Source: Azolla pinnata
Lineage: Eukaryota > Streptophyta > Polypodiopsida > Salviniales > Salviniaceae
Assembly: GCA_037176905.1 (NCBI GenBank)
Contig: JBBBWG010003881.1
Location: 1 to 22,249, forward strand
Length of the DNA stretch: 22,249 bases
Direction: 5' to 3'
In this document: positions 9,901 through 21,244 of the stretch, one piece after another
Layout of the letters: each line of letters begins with the position of its first letter
Numbering within the stretch: the stretch's first letter is position 1
Notes under the pieces: model-generated
Seen by the model: the letters and a program-made list of their open reading frames with translations, nothing else
Database searches by the model: none
Told to the model about the DNA's origin: nothing
Program-made: the position numbers and the translations under genes

Positions 9901-10900
9901 CTCGCCACTTTTTAACGGCTAAAGTTTTTGTCAATTCCAGCGTTTTTCAATATCGAGAAAACTAGGTTAATTTCTCTAGAAGCTAGAACGAATGAATACA
10001 GCAACTTTTTTAGTGGGGCCAAACAGAAGTCCGGAAACTGAAAATCTGTTATGCACAAAGCACCACCCTAGAGATAAGGTGAAGCAGAAAACTGAGATGG
10101 TAGCTGGTGCTTTCCTAAATCAGCATGTCAGCATGATGTGGCTGACATGTATTAGTGGATATTTTCCACTTCCGCACAGCTTAACTCTCTCACTCCCTAG
10201 AACCAAACAGTTCAGTTTGCAAATGTATTCATAATATATTCTGATTTGTTTTAATGTCATCTACCTTGAGTAACTAATCAGTGTTTATGTGGCAGTTTCA
10301 AGCCATAAGAAGTATGGTACAGGCGAATCCTCAGATTTTGCAGGTGGTGGTTTATTTAAATCTAAATGTAGCTTTGCTTCTTCAAGTTTGAAGATACCAA
10401 GTTCATGCTGGCTTGCTTATCTTTTACAGCCAATGCTACTAGAGCTTGGAAAGCAAAACCCTCAGTTGTTACGTCTAATCAGTGATAACCAACCTGAGTT
10501 TCTAAGGCTGATAAATGAACCTGGTGCAGAGGGAGCAGAAGGGTAGACCATGAAACTCTGACTTGTCATTCATCCTTACAGTTATTTGCATGATGACATG
10601 ATTGATTTATGCAGGGGTCTGCCAGGGCAAATGGCAGAAGCAATGCCGCAGGCAATAAACGTAACACCCGAAGAAAGAGAAGCCATAGCACGGGTAACCT
10701 TCTTTGAATCTAAAATTTCTGCCTCTTATTTCATTTCATAGGCATCAGTAACGAACATCTTGCTATGTTGTGTCCTATGCCAGCTTGAAGCTTTGGGATT
10801 CGATAGAGCACGTGTCATTGAGGCTTTCTTGGCATGTGATAGAAATGAGCTGCTTGCTGCAAATTACCTTTTGGAGGATCCGGGTGAGAATGAAGAATGA
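6984..10900 (+). CDS. RAD23: RAD23 ubiquitin receptor / nucleotide-excision-repair factor, complete, 12 exons
   Basis: RAD23 carries ubiquitinated proteins to the 26S proteasome and stabilises XPC/RAD4 in damage recognition. Exons: 6984-7049, 8062-8223, 8309-8356, 8532-8743, 8847-8885, 9014-9188, 9298-9444, 9552-9614, 10296-10343, 10430-10542, 10615-10693, 10784-10900, all with matching phases, 422 codons. Domains: UbL 1-76 ([10 protein letters not shown], then [17 protein letters not shown]); Pro-Ala linker about 97-160; UBA1 about 195-234 ([19 protein letters not shown]); XPCB/STI1 about 279-345 ([29 protein letters not shown]); UBA2 about 372-416 ([15 protein letters not shown]). The start is the first ATG after the TTC-rich leader, with the conserved MKI opening. 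Length is normal for plant RAD23, which exists as several paralogues; the sequence does not settle which one. Intron 1 is 1 kb, intron 8 about 0.7 kb, the rest 72-175 nt. Confidence 0.97.
7461..7534. repeat. 26-bp tandem repeat, three copies, in RAD23 intron 1
   Basis: Units starting at 7461, 7487 and 7513 share GCTCGTnnGCGGTGAAACnGGAAGAA, the last truncated after GGAA. Units differ at only a few positions. The GC content is higher than in the flanking intron. Confidence 0.9.
7716..7960. repeat. About 82-bp degenerate tandem repeat, three copies, in RAD23 intron 1
   Basis: Units at about 7716, 7796 and 7881 each begin CCAAT, carry an (A)ATGTGAAATCnAGA-like core, then a TGCCnGnnATnTCC-like stretch, and close with GCATT or similar. 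A weaker fourth unit may lie at 7651-7715. Divergence is much greater than in the 26-bp array upstream. Confidence 0.7.
8570..8709 (+). repeat. Coding CCAGCA/CCAGCC/CCTGCC hexanucleotide microsatellite in RAD23 exon 4
   Basis: About 23 hexamers encode an uninterrupted Pro-Ala (one Ser-Ala stretch) linker between UbL and UBA1. The 5' half is mostly CCAGCA, the middle CCAGCC and the 3' part CCTGCC, so third positions drift in blocks while the PA reading is kept. All other frames are open too (QH, ST, and GA on the other strand), which explains several spurious long frames here. Confidence 0.95.
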
Positions 10901-11480
10901 AGACAGAAAGCAAGAGAGAGAATGGCTGGTAATGTGGTTAATATGGTGCTTGGAGAATGTGAAGGGATGCCAACAAAGGGGATGTTCCACACATAATATA
11001 GCTGGCCATACCTTAGAATTTATCATACCTTGGTTAGGGGAATGATTTTTCAATGTGCTTTGCGTCACGATGACTAGGAAGTCTGGGTCCAGCCAGTGTG
11101 TCTTTTTATTGTGCATTATTCCAATAGGATAGGCAGGAGGTTGGTATCTCCTTGATTTGGGAAGGAACTCTCAGAGTCGATTGACAGGTGTCATTGTAAT
11201 CAAGTTAATCGAACTTCTCCATCATAATGACTTGCTTGACTTTCCTTGTAAAGAAAGATGTCGTGTCAGCTAGCCTGTTGTAAAATGTGTTGATGGATCC
11301 AACTTCTCATGGTTTTGGTTTTTTTTTACTATCTTCTCGATTTCCAAAACAGTGACCTCTTGGTGGGATATAACCAAAGATTTTGGTAAATATTTGGACA
11401 GCATGTATAGTTTTAGGTGATAAAACGTGTGTTTTTTAGGTGCGAAATGTGGTGCTCTTAACAGAAAGAAATCCCTAAAT
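10901..11480 (+). other. RAD23 3' UTR and downstream flank
   Basis: No gene. T-rich and G/T-rich stretches follow the stop. No perfect AATAAA is seen close to the stop; the first clear AATAAA on this strand is at 11805-11810, too far to be assigned with confidence. The 3' end is likely set by a weaker signal. Confidence 0.4.
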
Positions 11481-11701
11481 TAGCTTTTTTTTTCTTACAC
11501 AATGGTAGAGCAAATCCTGCATTTTTCTTCTCATTAGCTGTTTTCTCCTGTGTTTAGCTTTTCTTTACAAAATGGAAGTGCACATCCAGCGTTTTCTTCT
11601 CATCAGCTGTTTTCTCCTGCCAAAATTCGTTTACTGATGTTCAGCTTTTTTTTCACAAAATGCAAGTGCAAATCCAGCTGGTATCCTGTGAAAATTCGTT
11701 G
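11481..11701. repeat. About 80-bp tandem repeat, three copies
   Basis: Copies start at 11481, 11555 and about 11642. Each begins AGCTTTT...ACA(C/A)AATG, continues with GCACATCC or GCAAATCC, and copies 1 and 2 share CTTCTCATnAGCTGTTTTCTCCTG. Copies 2 and 3 share the AAAATTCGTT ending, and copy 3 has lost the middle. Intergenic between the convergent RAD23 and MED14 genes. Confidence 0.85.
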
Positions 11702-12408
11702 TTTAAAACGCATCTCCACATGTGTGCACATGTGCAATTTCAATTGTATTTGAGAATCTCAACCTTCTACCAAAAGGAAATGTAAAGAAAACATGTGCTT
11801 TCTTAATAAAAAAACACTGTGATAGACATCTTTTCAATCAGAATTTAGTCAACATGATACACAGCCATTAATCGATACAAATAACGAATCAAACCCAAAA
11901 GCAGGAAGCCAGATTTCAGTGAGCGCCTGTGTCGAAGCCATTCATGAAAGGATTATTACCATTACAAGCATCACAACCCATTGTTGGGACTTTTTAACCA
12001 AGAAGATACATGTCATTGTGATCGCAACAACTTCGATAGTGCAAGTTACAATAATGTTCCAGGTGCTTGCTCACATGCAAGGAGCATGATATTGTAAATT
12101 GAGCACAGGGTTCAAAACCCTGCTTGTTTATGATCTCTGTGTTTGTCTGGCTCCTGGATTTCCACAGCTAATGTAAATGGCCTTCATTAAGCCAGAATAG
12201 ATAAGGTTGCGGGCTTACCGTGGCCATCCTCTTGAAAATAAGCTGAAATATAATAGAGCAATCTATGTATAGAGTCATATATAGGATCCTGAAGCCTTGA
12301 TGTTACTACAGAGTGTATGTTTACAGTGAAATACTACTATCCCTGGGGCAGCCCCAACTCACTGCAGTCAACTCACTACATTTATACCGATACAAAAAAA
12401 ACTGTTTT
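11702..12408. other. Intergenic DNA between convergent genes
   Basis: No convincing coding segment on either strand. A perfect 5-bp-stem, 7-nt-loop T-arm look-alike (CAGGG TTCAAAA CCCTG, about 12106-12122) is the only structured element seen; no D-arm or anticodon arm accompanies it. Confidence 0.5.
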
Positions 12409-12831
12409 GGCCCGCAGTATCATGTGTAGCAGCCATCATAGAGACACTGGATGTCATGCTCCACTGATTTTTTCGCACCAAAGTTTCAGTTTGAATTGCC
12501 CCCCAAACTCGTCAACCAAAACTAGCGTCCATTAGTAAAACATAACTGCAAAATTAGCATCCATTAGTAAAACGTAACTGCAAAGTGAATCCTCCAAACT
12601 GTACAACTTTGCCGTCCATTATAGCTGAAGAACTTCATGGCCCGCAGTATCATGTCGCAGCCATCATAGAGACACTGGATGTCAAGCTCCACTAATTTTT
12701 TTGAACCAAAGATTCAGTTTGAATTGCCCCCAAACTCGTCAAGCAAAACTAGCATCCGTTAGTAAACCATATCTGCAAAGTGAATCCTCCAAACTTTACA
12801 ACTTTGCCGTCCATTATAGCTGAAGAAGTCC
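12409..12831. repeat. About 230-bp tandem duplication with a nested ~34-bp duplication
   Basis: Copy 1 (12409-12632) and copy 2 (12639-12831) both open with GGCCCGCAGTATCATGT and share AGAGACACTGGATGTCA, CAGTTTGAATTGCCCCC and ATTATAGCTGAAGAA. Inside copy 1 the word TCCATTAGTAAAAC is itself duplicated (about 12527 and 12561); copy 2 has a single version. Divergence is low. Confidence 0.9.
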
Positions 12832-13117
12832 ATCTAAATGACAGTCGGATGATATGCACATCGACAGAGCCAATACTACTGCACTATATTCTGTTGCAAC
12901 ACTATTGTACAAGATGGCTAGCTTCCAGTACCCATTTTGCTCCTCTCATGAGAACGCATCTGCACTTGGATCGTGGTCCTTATACACAGTGCTTCAGAAA
13001 CTGAGAAGCAGCAACAAAGTTAGAGCATAACCCTCTGACGTGGCCAGCTACCACCCTCTGCCATTTCTCACCAAAAAAGGTAAATTTGAGAGCTTTTTGT
13101 TTGTAAAATGGTACATA
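12832..13117 (-). other. MED14 3' UTR / downstream flank
   Basis: Sequence downstream of the MED14 stop on the - strand. Open frames here are short and unrelated to any family I recognise. No clear polyadenylation hexamer was assigned. Confidence 0.4.
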
Positions 13118-16100
13118 TTAGAGTGACCCCAGAGTGGAAGATGAAATACTTGAACCCTTTCGCAGCTGTTGTAAAGCAGACTGTAGAGTTGTCTGAACAG
13201 TCTCTGCCACAACACGTAGCCTTCCTTGTGCTTGATCCGCCGTGTTTCCATTGCCCGCCAATTCTACTGCTTTTGACACCTTTTCCTTGCATTTTTCCCA
13301 GTCTTCAACCCTGGACCAACAAGCTCGACCACCATGACTACCTTCCATGTCCAGGAGTACAATCGAATTACCATCACCAAAGGTATATCTTAACCTAACC
13401 GCAACACACTGTGGAAGCCATCCTGCACCACCTGCCACATTCATGTGTGGAACATGAATAGGATCAAAGATGACTGTTAAAGTGAAATCTACAGTACCCC
13501 GGGAGAGATCATAATCAATGTTACTTTTCGGACACTTGTTAGTTTCTGGGGTACTGGGGAGATTGCTTTCTTCAGGTGCAACTGAATCCTGACTTAATGT
13601 TGTCCGCTTCTCAAGGCAAAGCTCAATCTTAGGACGAGGGGTTTGACTCAGATCTGAACCTTGCACATGTTGTGATGCTTTTGCAGCATCTTTCTTCCAA
13701 GCTATCAGGTTGATGAACTCACGCAAAACTGGAACAGGAAGTGTGAGCATGGTAACGAAAGATGCCAGTCTTGATGCATCATATGGTTCAAATGCAGCTC
13801 GTCTGGCAAAAAAGTCCCCTATTTCTTGCATTTCAGGAACACTGAGTTCATTTTCTGATCCTGATTGTTGTGATTGTGCTTGTGACTGTGACTGCTGAGA
13901 TTGTGCCTGTTGCTGCTGAGGGGCTTGAGGTTGATGATACCGTTTTACGTTAATGGCTTGGAGTACAAGTTGTTGGCGGTGCACACTCACAGCAAAAACA
14001 CAGTTCCTGCAATAATGAACAGTAGAGTAAATGAAATGGTACTTAATCTGGTTATAAGGCATAACCTTGCTTCATGAGATGTGCACGATAATGATTTTTT
14101 CATGTTTGCAACACTATTTGTGCATCAGAGTTGAGAAAAATTACTGGATGTAGAAACGGAGAGAAGGTGTATCAGGATCATGATGCAAAAGAGCCCCTTC
14201 ATTCTCCTTCAAGTGGGTGGCTAAGACCTCCTTGATGATGTTAGGAAATTGGGCAAATAGCCAAACCACACCAAGGTATCTTAAAGTTCCTCTGAGCACT
14301 TTCTTAAGACAACCTAAACCCAAAGGCACCCAAACTCCTCCATAGCCACCATCATCAGAAAATCCATACCCAGCTGTATTCAGCTCCCGATGAGATGGAT
14401 GAAAACCAATGCTCATTCCAGGAATGATACGTGCAGAAGCCATGCTATTTGAAGCCAAACTTTGTGGTGCTCCCACTCGAAGAACAGTAGGAGCAGGCTG
14501 ACTTGTGCTGGTTAGAACAGCACGCGTAGCATTGGGCAGGCCTGCATTCGCCCTATTTGAACCTTGTGCTAGAATTTGTGAAGCACTACCCATCATCCCA
14601 GATGATCCTGCGTGACCTGACTGTCCAGAAACAGCACCAGAGATGGATGTAGAATCCACACTACCGTAACCAGTAGTAATCTGCTCCATAACAAAAGGAC
14701 GAAACTGAGGACATGGGAGAGAGCCTTTAATTCCAGACCCAAAACCACGAGGTGGTGGTGCTGGCTGCAGCCACACCTGATCGCCAGCAAAGCACCGCAT
14801 GTCCACTGCAAACTGTCTGCGATAAATAATGCGAATCCAGAAGGGAGATCGCAGCACAACTGAGACATCAGTAGGTAGAAGAGAACTCGGAACTAGACCT
14901 GTGCCTCTACCAGGCCCCGAGACAACAGCTCCATTCTGTGGGCTCTGAATATGAGAACTCCCAGTTGCTACATTGTTGGTTGGCTGAAGTGAAGAAGGCA
15001 GAATTCTTCCTTGGCTAATAGATGATATTATTGATGCATTGCTGGGTGAGACAACATGTCCGACCATACTAGTTTTAGAAGGTCCTGCAGTTGCTAAACT
15101 AGAAACTGATGCTACAGAAGGAGGAGCAACAGGCATACGAGCAGGGCGAATAGCACCAGCAAGTGCATGTAATGGTCCAGCAGTTACCCGGATGCAATCA
15201 AGAAGCAATTCGACCTCCTGCCCATCAATGTATTCCTCCAGATACTGCATCCAAGATGTCAATACCAGACAAATTTTACGTAAATAATTCTTCCAAATAT
15301 GAAATATGCAACGGCTTCAAAATCTAGGAAACATATAAGCAATGAAAAGAGAAACCTTTGTGTGGGGCCACAGCTGATCTGGAGATACATGCATTGTACA
15401 GCCCCGTTTTTCCTTGCCCCATTCCACTACAAAACGTGCAATAACTGATCCAATATATGTGAACCAAACGCTCGTAAGACCTATGGCTTCGACCCGAAAC
15501 GATCTTCTTACACCATCCCATGTTCTTTCCACTTCAATTCCAGAGAGAAGACCCTTCTGCAGAAATTGATGTGACTTTAGTATCCTGTCTTGGCCAATTT
15601 CCCCTTTCTCATCCATTTTGTTTTCCAAAAGATGCTTCATTCCAAGAGCAAATGTTCGAGCATTCCACAAACGTTCGAGATCCTTCAACATGTTTTTGAT
15701 GCTATTATCATCCACCCATTCATAGTGCAGTACAACTCCTTCACTGGTGCACTGAATATGAGAGTCTACCTCAGAGGTTATTAATTGAGCAGAATTCTTT
15801 TGCTTTTCCAAATCATAAAGATCTCTCATATAAACATCCCGAATCTTTACACTCCATTCATCACAGCCAGGTTTACCAAGACATAGACAGGCATGCTCCC
15901 ATCCACTGGGAATATTAACTCCAGGCCTCAATCCATCTTTTGATGGATGTAACCGGAACCAGATGTTTGTAGATGGTTTGTGTAAGCCAACTTCCTCAAT
16001 AAATGGAATGCCAAGCGCACTCATTTGACTGGCTAGGCGAGCCTGCTTAATACACACAGAACATCTCCTGATCACTCGCAAGAGAAATGCAGTATAAGCA

Positions 16101-19100
16101 GATAGAGATGCCTTTCCTTCATTAGCTCTTGCTATGATCACAGAATATGGCTGGCCAACTGAAGAAGCGCTACCATCTGGCAAGCAATAAGCTGCTGGAC
16201 CGGTGGATTTTGAAAATGATTCAGATGTGGTCTTCCGCCTCTTGACAGCTTGAGTCTGAATCAGTTCTTTAAGAGAAGGTAATAACAAGACACTGTCAGG
16301 CATTTTTCGTTTAAGTTTAGTTGAGTCAGGTATTTGGTTAACATAAACACCAATGTCCTCTGACTTGTTCATAAAATCAGTTTCAGTTCCAGTTCCTAAA
16401 ATTTTGTTGGCAGGTGATTCAAGAAGCCTGCTTTTGATATCTCCCTCTTTCAATCCTACTGCTAAGCCATCCCTTCCATGTCGTGCCAGTTGGGGGTTTT
16501 CATCCAGAAAACAGAAATCCATCTCATCATCAGTTACGAAAAAGGAATCAGAAGTAATATTTATGTAACGAAGTATATGAACTGGCCCATTTATTGCTGA
16601 AGTTTGTTGTGGTTGTCCTTCAACCAGCATGATAACAGGTATGAAATTGCTGTCAAGTTGAAGAATCAAGAAGAAGGTGTCCCTACAACTGGGAAATCCC
16701 ATGACTACAGAATCTGCACCAAGTTTAGGTCCTTCAGTCGATTTTTTGAATCTCAGAGTACCTTTTTCATTCAACTGCATAAAACATTTTAAAAAAAAAC
16801 ATTAAGACATGCATAGAAAAACCTTGCAGTCCAATCTCTTTGACAGCTAAACAATTCCAATCCAACAAATTTAAAGTCAGGTGTAAATAGATAGAATAAT
16901 TACCTTGAGGTTCAGAGTAGTTCCAATGGATGCATAAAGCTGCAGAAGGCTCTTATTGCGAAGAGATATGAATGCATCAAGTGGACTTAATAATCCCTGA
17001 CTCAATGCATCTTCTGTTTCAGCCAGGAGATTTGCTGGAAGTGATAGATTATGGGACCTTAAAATGAACCTTCCAGTCCTGGCAAATTATAGCAGTGCAC
17101 GGTTAGAGCAATAGTCACAAAAAATAGTACACTGAATTTTCTAAATCGACATCATAAAAGCTTTAATGCTTGCATCCCTCATACAAGTCGTAGTGCTATA
17201 CATTATATGAAAAATACAATATGCACATCCTAGAGCAAGACAGCTGATCATGCTATTGATGAGCATACCACTCATCTTATGGATCCAAAAATACAGTTTT
17301 GACACGTTTTAGAGGCGTCAATAGATAACAGTCCACATAGAGTAATTTTTACATAAAAAACTTACATACGGGACTTCTACTATTTTGCAGTTATTTCCTC
17401 GTGTCGTAAGGGAGAATTACGCAAAAGTGTGTTTAAGATCAGCAAATAAAAAAATACCTGATGTTAATAGCAAGAGCAAAGTAGCATTGTGCATAAGCTC
17501 GAATACTGAGCACTTCCTCACCAACCTCACCAACCTCGCTAATACCATCCTGACAATAACAGGAGCTTATTAAGTTTAAGAATCAGCACATCTAATGCTG
17601 AAAAAACTTGCCATTCTTCATTGTTACACATAGAGAGCTGAATTTCGCAAGAATAAACACCATATACCAATGAAAAATGCTTAACAGTCAAATTTTATTG
17701 GCGCTCTCTCTGCTATATACTACATTAAACTCCACAGATATAAAAAGAAAAATTGCCCACAAGACGTTATGGTGGAAATTGACCATACCTCATTAAGAAA
17801 AGACTCCAGTGAGGTTTCTTTGGTCTTTAATGTATGTAAAATTACATCAGAATCTGTTCTGCAGAGTTGAGAAGAATTTCTGAGAGCCCTGTACACTTCC
17901 AAGAGTCGTGTATGTATATTACATAAAATCGTTCTCAACAACAAGTTTTCCACATCAATGGAAGTTAAGTTGATTTGAAATTGGGCATCGTAGTCATTTT
18001 CAAAATCTACAATTTGTGGCACATGGCAGCAACCTATATTATGATCGGCCCCTTGTTCAATTCTCAGAAAAGGAGGTTCTACACCTTTCAAAACATCTAA
18101 CCAGTATACAACCTTCAGACCTGGAGAAAAGTGAGACTTTCCACTGCCTATATCTGCCTCTGCATCAACTGTCATTCCCATTCCTGTAGTGGTAGGCTGA
18201 ACAGAAGTTCCAGATGACCCTTCTTGAATGAATTCAATGCGAATCGCATCTTTCCATCGCCCTTTTTGTAGAGCATGAACCTGTCTGATAATAATATCCA
18301 TAACCCAAGCAGTGCAAAATTCATGTAGAACTGAATAGAGAATCTGCAGAGGGTCTTCCAGGCAGGCCATTCGACGTTCTAAATCATCCTTAACACTTGC
18401 TTCCTGAAAACTAGTGAGCTTCAGTTTTCTGCCGTTTTCCCCTACAAGAATCTTTAAGTGCAATACTCTCCATAGTGATGGATTCCCTCTGTACCCAAGG
18501 GTAAGTTGAGCTTCAAACTCGTCATCAACAAGAAGTGTGACCATCCCATTTGCTACCTTTACTGAACTTACTTCTTTTGGCAATGGCACATCAAGCAATT
18601 GCGAACGCAGCATGGTATCAAGTTTTTGCAGTGTTGACTCCTCCTCATCACCAGATAATGCTGGCTGTAAACCCAGATCCTCAATACATTTAGGTAAACG
18701 TTTGTAGCCGCCAGTAAGCAACACTTCAATTGCTGATGGGATATCATACATTGGTGCCCGAGCTTGCTGTAGCTCCTCATGTAGAAAGAAAAGTGAATCC
18801 GCAGCTTGCACAAAGCTGGTATCATGATTAGAAAGAGTACCCACAAGCTGCTGACAACTTTTTACCAATGGAATCTGCAAAGCATGAGGGGCAAACAGTC
18901 TGTGAGACACGCATTGCTACACCTTTCAACAGAGTATATATATACCACATGCAGAAAGATATCTCTAGGGAGGATGAGTTTCAAAAAGACTGTAAAACAG
19001 GTAAAGAAAGAATACAAGAGACAATAATCAGCACATTCTCTGTTTTCTACTGCCTCTTTAGAAACAGGAATATATAGTAAGTCAGCAGAATCCCAATCAG

Positions 19101-20982
19101 AGCTCTGAGGATTTTGAGATCTAACAATGTACAAAAACACGAAAGGATTATACACAACTGTGATCATCAAATATGCACAAGAAGATCCTAGAATGCCATT
19201 CAGATCTTCATGAGGCAAAGCTCCTAAATTTCTAGGACCCACGAGAACATTTGAAGCACGTATTACTTCTGCAAGATCTCCTCGGATACTTAAATATGCT
19301 ACCAAGCATGGGAGAGAAAGGCTCTTCCTGAAAATAATCCTGGAGACAATCTCTAAAGAATTTGAATCATGACCCGCCTTTTCGTCAATAAAACCCTTGT
19401 GATGGTTTAGATAGTTCAATTGTAGAGAAAAAGAAATAAACATTCGTGGATCAGTGGCCCAAATCAACTCTAGAGTGTGTCTTATTAGGTTCAAAACCTA
19501 CTTGATGCCATAATATTACACAAGCCAGAAATTGCTTTGAGCCAGAGCAACAGAACACTTTTATCTGTCTGACATTAGCATTATGCCTCAGTAGATCATG
19601 AGGACTACCTGTTGTGTAACAGTGCAAAATCCATCATCTTTCCTATCGAATGATATGAAAATTTGATAGTGTGATGAGTGACAGCCTACCCCATAGACAC
19701 TGAATCATAAAGATTTTGTACAAAGACACAGGGATCAAGTTTGCAAAAAATAGTACAGGGGTATATCATGAAAACAAGGATATATCAGTAAATCATCATA
19801 AAATGGTGCTGCCAAAATGAATAGATGCCCGCATGCTTTCTCCTCCAAATGGTTCGTGATGCAAACAGAAAATAGAAAGACGTCCATAATTTTCTGCGTA
19901 GCCCTCTTTCTCCTACCAAAATATATTTATTTTCAGTAGCTATTTCCTTCACAGAAAGCTAAACAGTGATTTCCTTTTAAACCTTGATACAGACGAACTC
20001 TCTTCCTTCAACAATTCTTAGCTTTATTTCAACTGATTTGATTACAAATTTCCCACTAACATTACAACTGTGAAGGGAATGAGATCGTTTCCAAAGCAAT
20101 ACATAAAGATTGATTTCTGTTTCTAACCACTGTTTTAGGACGATGACTCCTCCCTATAAAATATTACACATGAGTTCATTTTCTCTGTAAGAAGTACTTT
20201 ATTTCCAAATTCTCTAACTAAGTTAGATTCCCAACGTAATATCACTGGAGGTTATATAGCCGATGACTTCATCAGAATTGTCTAAAAATGTAATTTGTCT
20301 TCTAAATGCTCCATTGCATTTCCTTCCCAGGGTTACCCAACTGGAGTTGTGTAGCCGATGACTTCATTACAGAAAATGGCCGAACTTTCACCATGACACA
20401 TATCATAACTTCCTCGTGTCAACAAGTTGACTAGGGCTCAGCTCTTCTAACGGCCTGCTATATCCATCTACGAAAAGCATATAACACTTTCAAACAGGGG
20501 GCAGCAATGACTTCCTGCTTTTTCCGGTCTCAGAAGTTTGTCACAGGAAGAGCACATCCAGTGTTTCTCAGAAGAAAAGAGCGAAAGAAAGGCACAGCAA
20601 CGAGTAACTAGAGACGGGGGAAAACGCCTCAGACATTTTCCCTGACAGACCAGACCACAGACACATTGGTCGATCGATACATTCTCTTCTCCCAGGTGAA
20701 TAAACAGACGAAGAATCGTTCCAGCAGAGGTAGCCATAACGAAGGAAATCCATCCCTTACCTGGCTACACCATTTGGATAAGACGAGGAGGCGGAGCAAG
20801 CGCTGCCTAGTCTTGTTGATGAACTTAAGGAGGCCGATCTTCTTCTCTGTGTCAGATCGCTCGGGACTGATGTCGCAGAGGTCCTTGAAGGCGAGGAAGG
20901 TGCTCTCGGTGCATTTCTTCACCAGAATGGAGAGGTCGACGGTCTGCTGGCCGGCTTGGAAGGCGAAGGCGGGATCCGCCAT
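13118..20982 (-). CDS. MED14: Mediator complex subunit 14 (MED14), complete, 7 exons
   Basis: MED14 is the backbone subunit joining Mediator head, middle and tail, bridging transcription factors to RNA polymerase II; the Arabidopsis gene is SWP/STRUWWELPETER. Exons on the minus strand: 20982-20761, 18874-17789, 17549-17458, 17078-16904, 16774-15356, 15244-14145, 14006-13118, phases all consistent, 1660 codons against about 1700 in Arabidopsis. Recognition points: QQTVDLSILVKK at the N-terminus, an LLRLL (LxxLL) motif before KWCSQ, SFVQAADSLFFLHEEL, PSAIEVLLTGGYKRLPKC, RMACLEDPLQILYSVLHE, ALQKGRWKDAIRIEF, FRPFVMEQ and FEPYDASRLASFVTMLTLP. Basic clusters KLKRK and KRRK (around residues 680-710) are possible nuclear signals. 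A Gln/Ser-rich stretch lies near residues 1385-1410. The start is MADPAFAF at 20982, in good context (GCCATGG). Intron 1 is 1.9 kb. Confidence 0.97.
18875..20760 (-). other. MED14 intron 1 (1886 nt)
   Basis: Donor CAG|GTAAGG at 20760 and acceptor GCTTTGCAG at 18875, phase 0, joining KWCSQ to IPLVKSCQQL. It holds a 211-codon stop-free frame on the gene's own strand (19494-18862), not in frame with exon 2 and lacking an ATG start, and two copies of a 16-base word (20257 and 20352). No other gene, RNA or transposon was recognised in it. Confidence 0.9.
20252..20374. repeat. Short duplicated segment in MED14 intron 1
   Basis: Two segments about 95 bases apart share TAGCCGATGACTTCAT exactly (20257-20272 and 20352-20367) with similar flanks (CCAAC...CTGGAG...TTAT or TTGTG before; CAGAA after). 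They look like two old tandem units. Confidence 0.65.
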
Positions 20983-20987
20983 GGCAT
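20921..20987 (-). promoter_or_regulatory. Overlapping out-of-frame uORF at the MED14 start
   Basis: An ATG at 20987-20985 lies five bases before the MED14 ATG in the word GGATGCCATGG. It reads 22 codons to a TGA and overlaps the coding start in another frame. Its context is weak (C at -3, C at +4), while the MED14 ATG has G at -3 and G at +4, so leaky scanning is expected. Whether it matters depends on the transcription start. Confidence 0.5.
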
Positions 20988-21054
20988 CCGAGGCGCAGCA
21001 ACGCACGGAAGGAAAGGGGGAGCGGCGCGGGGGGCGAGTTCAGCAAGGAAAATG

Positions 21055-21081
21055 TCAGCTCAAGGCCCTTGATCGAAGCAT
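21055..21081 (-). promoter_or_regulatory. Possible short uORF in the MED14 leader
   Basis: An ATG at 21081-21079, directly following the telo-box, starts an eight-codon frame ending in TGA. It is relevant only if transcription starts upstream of it. Confidence 0.3.
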
Positions 21082-21089
21082 TAGGGTTT
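21081..21089 (-). promoter_or_regulatory. Telo-box AAACCCTAA near the MED14 start
   Basis: Reads TTAGGGTTT on the + strand, i.e. AAACCCTAA in the MED14 direction, about 100 bases upstream of the ATG. Telo-boxes are common near plant transcription starts of growth and translation-related genes and bind TRB/Myb-type proteins. Confidence 0.65.
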
Positions 21090-21100
21090 CCAAGGTTCTC

Positions 21101-21145
21101 CTGCTGCTGCTGCTGCTGCTGCTCCTGCTCCTCCTGCTCCGGCGG
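21101..21145 (-). repeat. (CAG)n / GAG tract in the MED14 leader
   Basis: CTGCTG repeats on the + strand (CAG on the MED14 strand), followed by CTC/CTG mixtures. It is upstream of the start codon and in my gene model non-coding. Confidence 0.8.
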
Positions 21146-21244
21146 CGTCGGGGGCAACAGATTTCTGCTCCTTCGTCTTCGTCTTCGTCGTCGTTCTTCG
21201 TCTTCTGCGCAGGCTATGTTTGTCTCAGAGAAGGAAGGATAGGC

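Noticed and set aside
12106..12122. tRNA-like T-arm (CAGGG-TTCAAAA-CCCTG)
   Set aside because: No matching D-arm, anticodon arm or normally spaced acceptor stem; no convincing A box upstream, so neither a tRNA nor a SINE can be supported.
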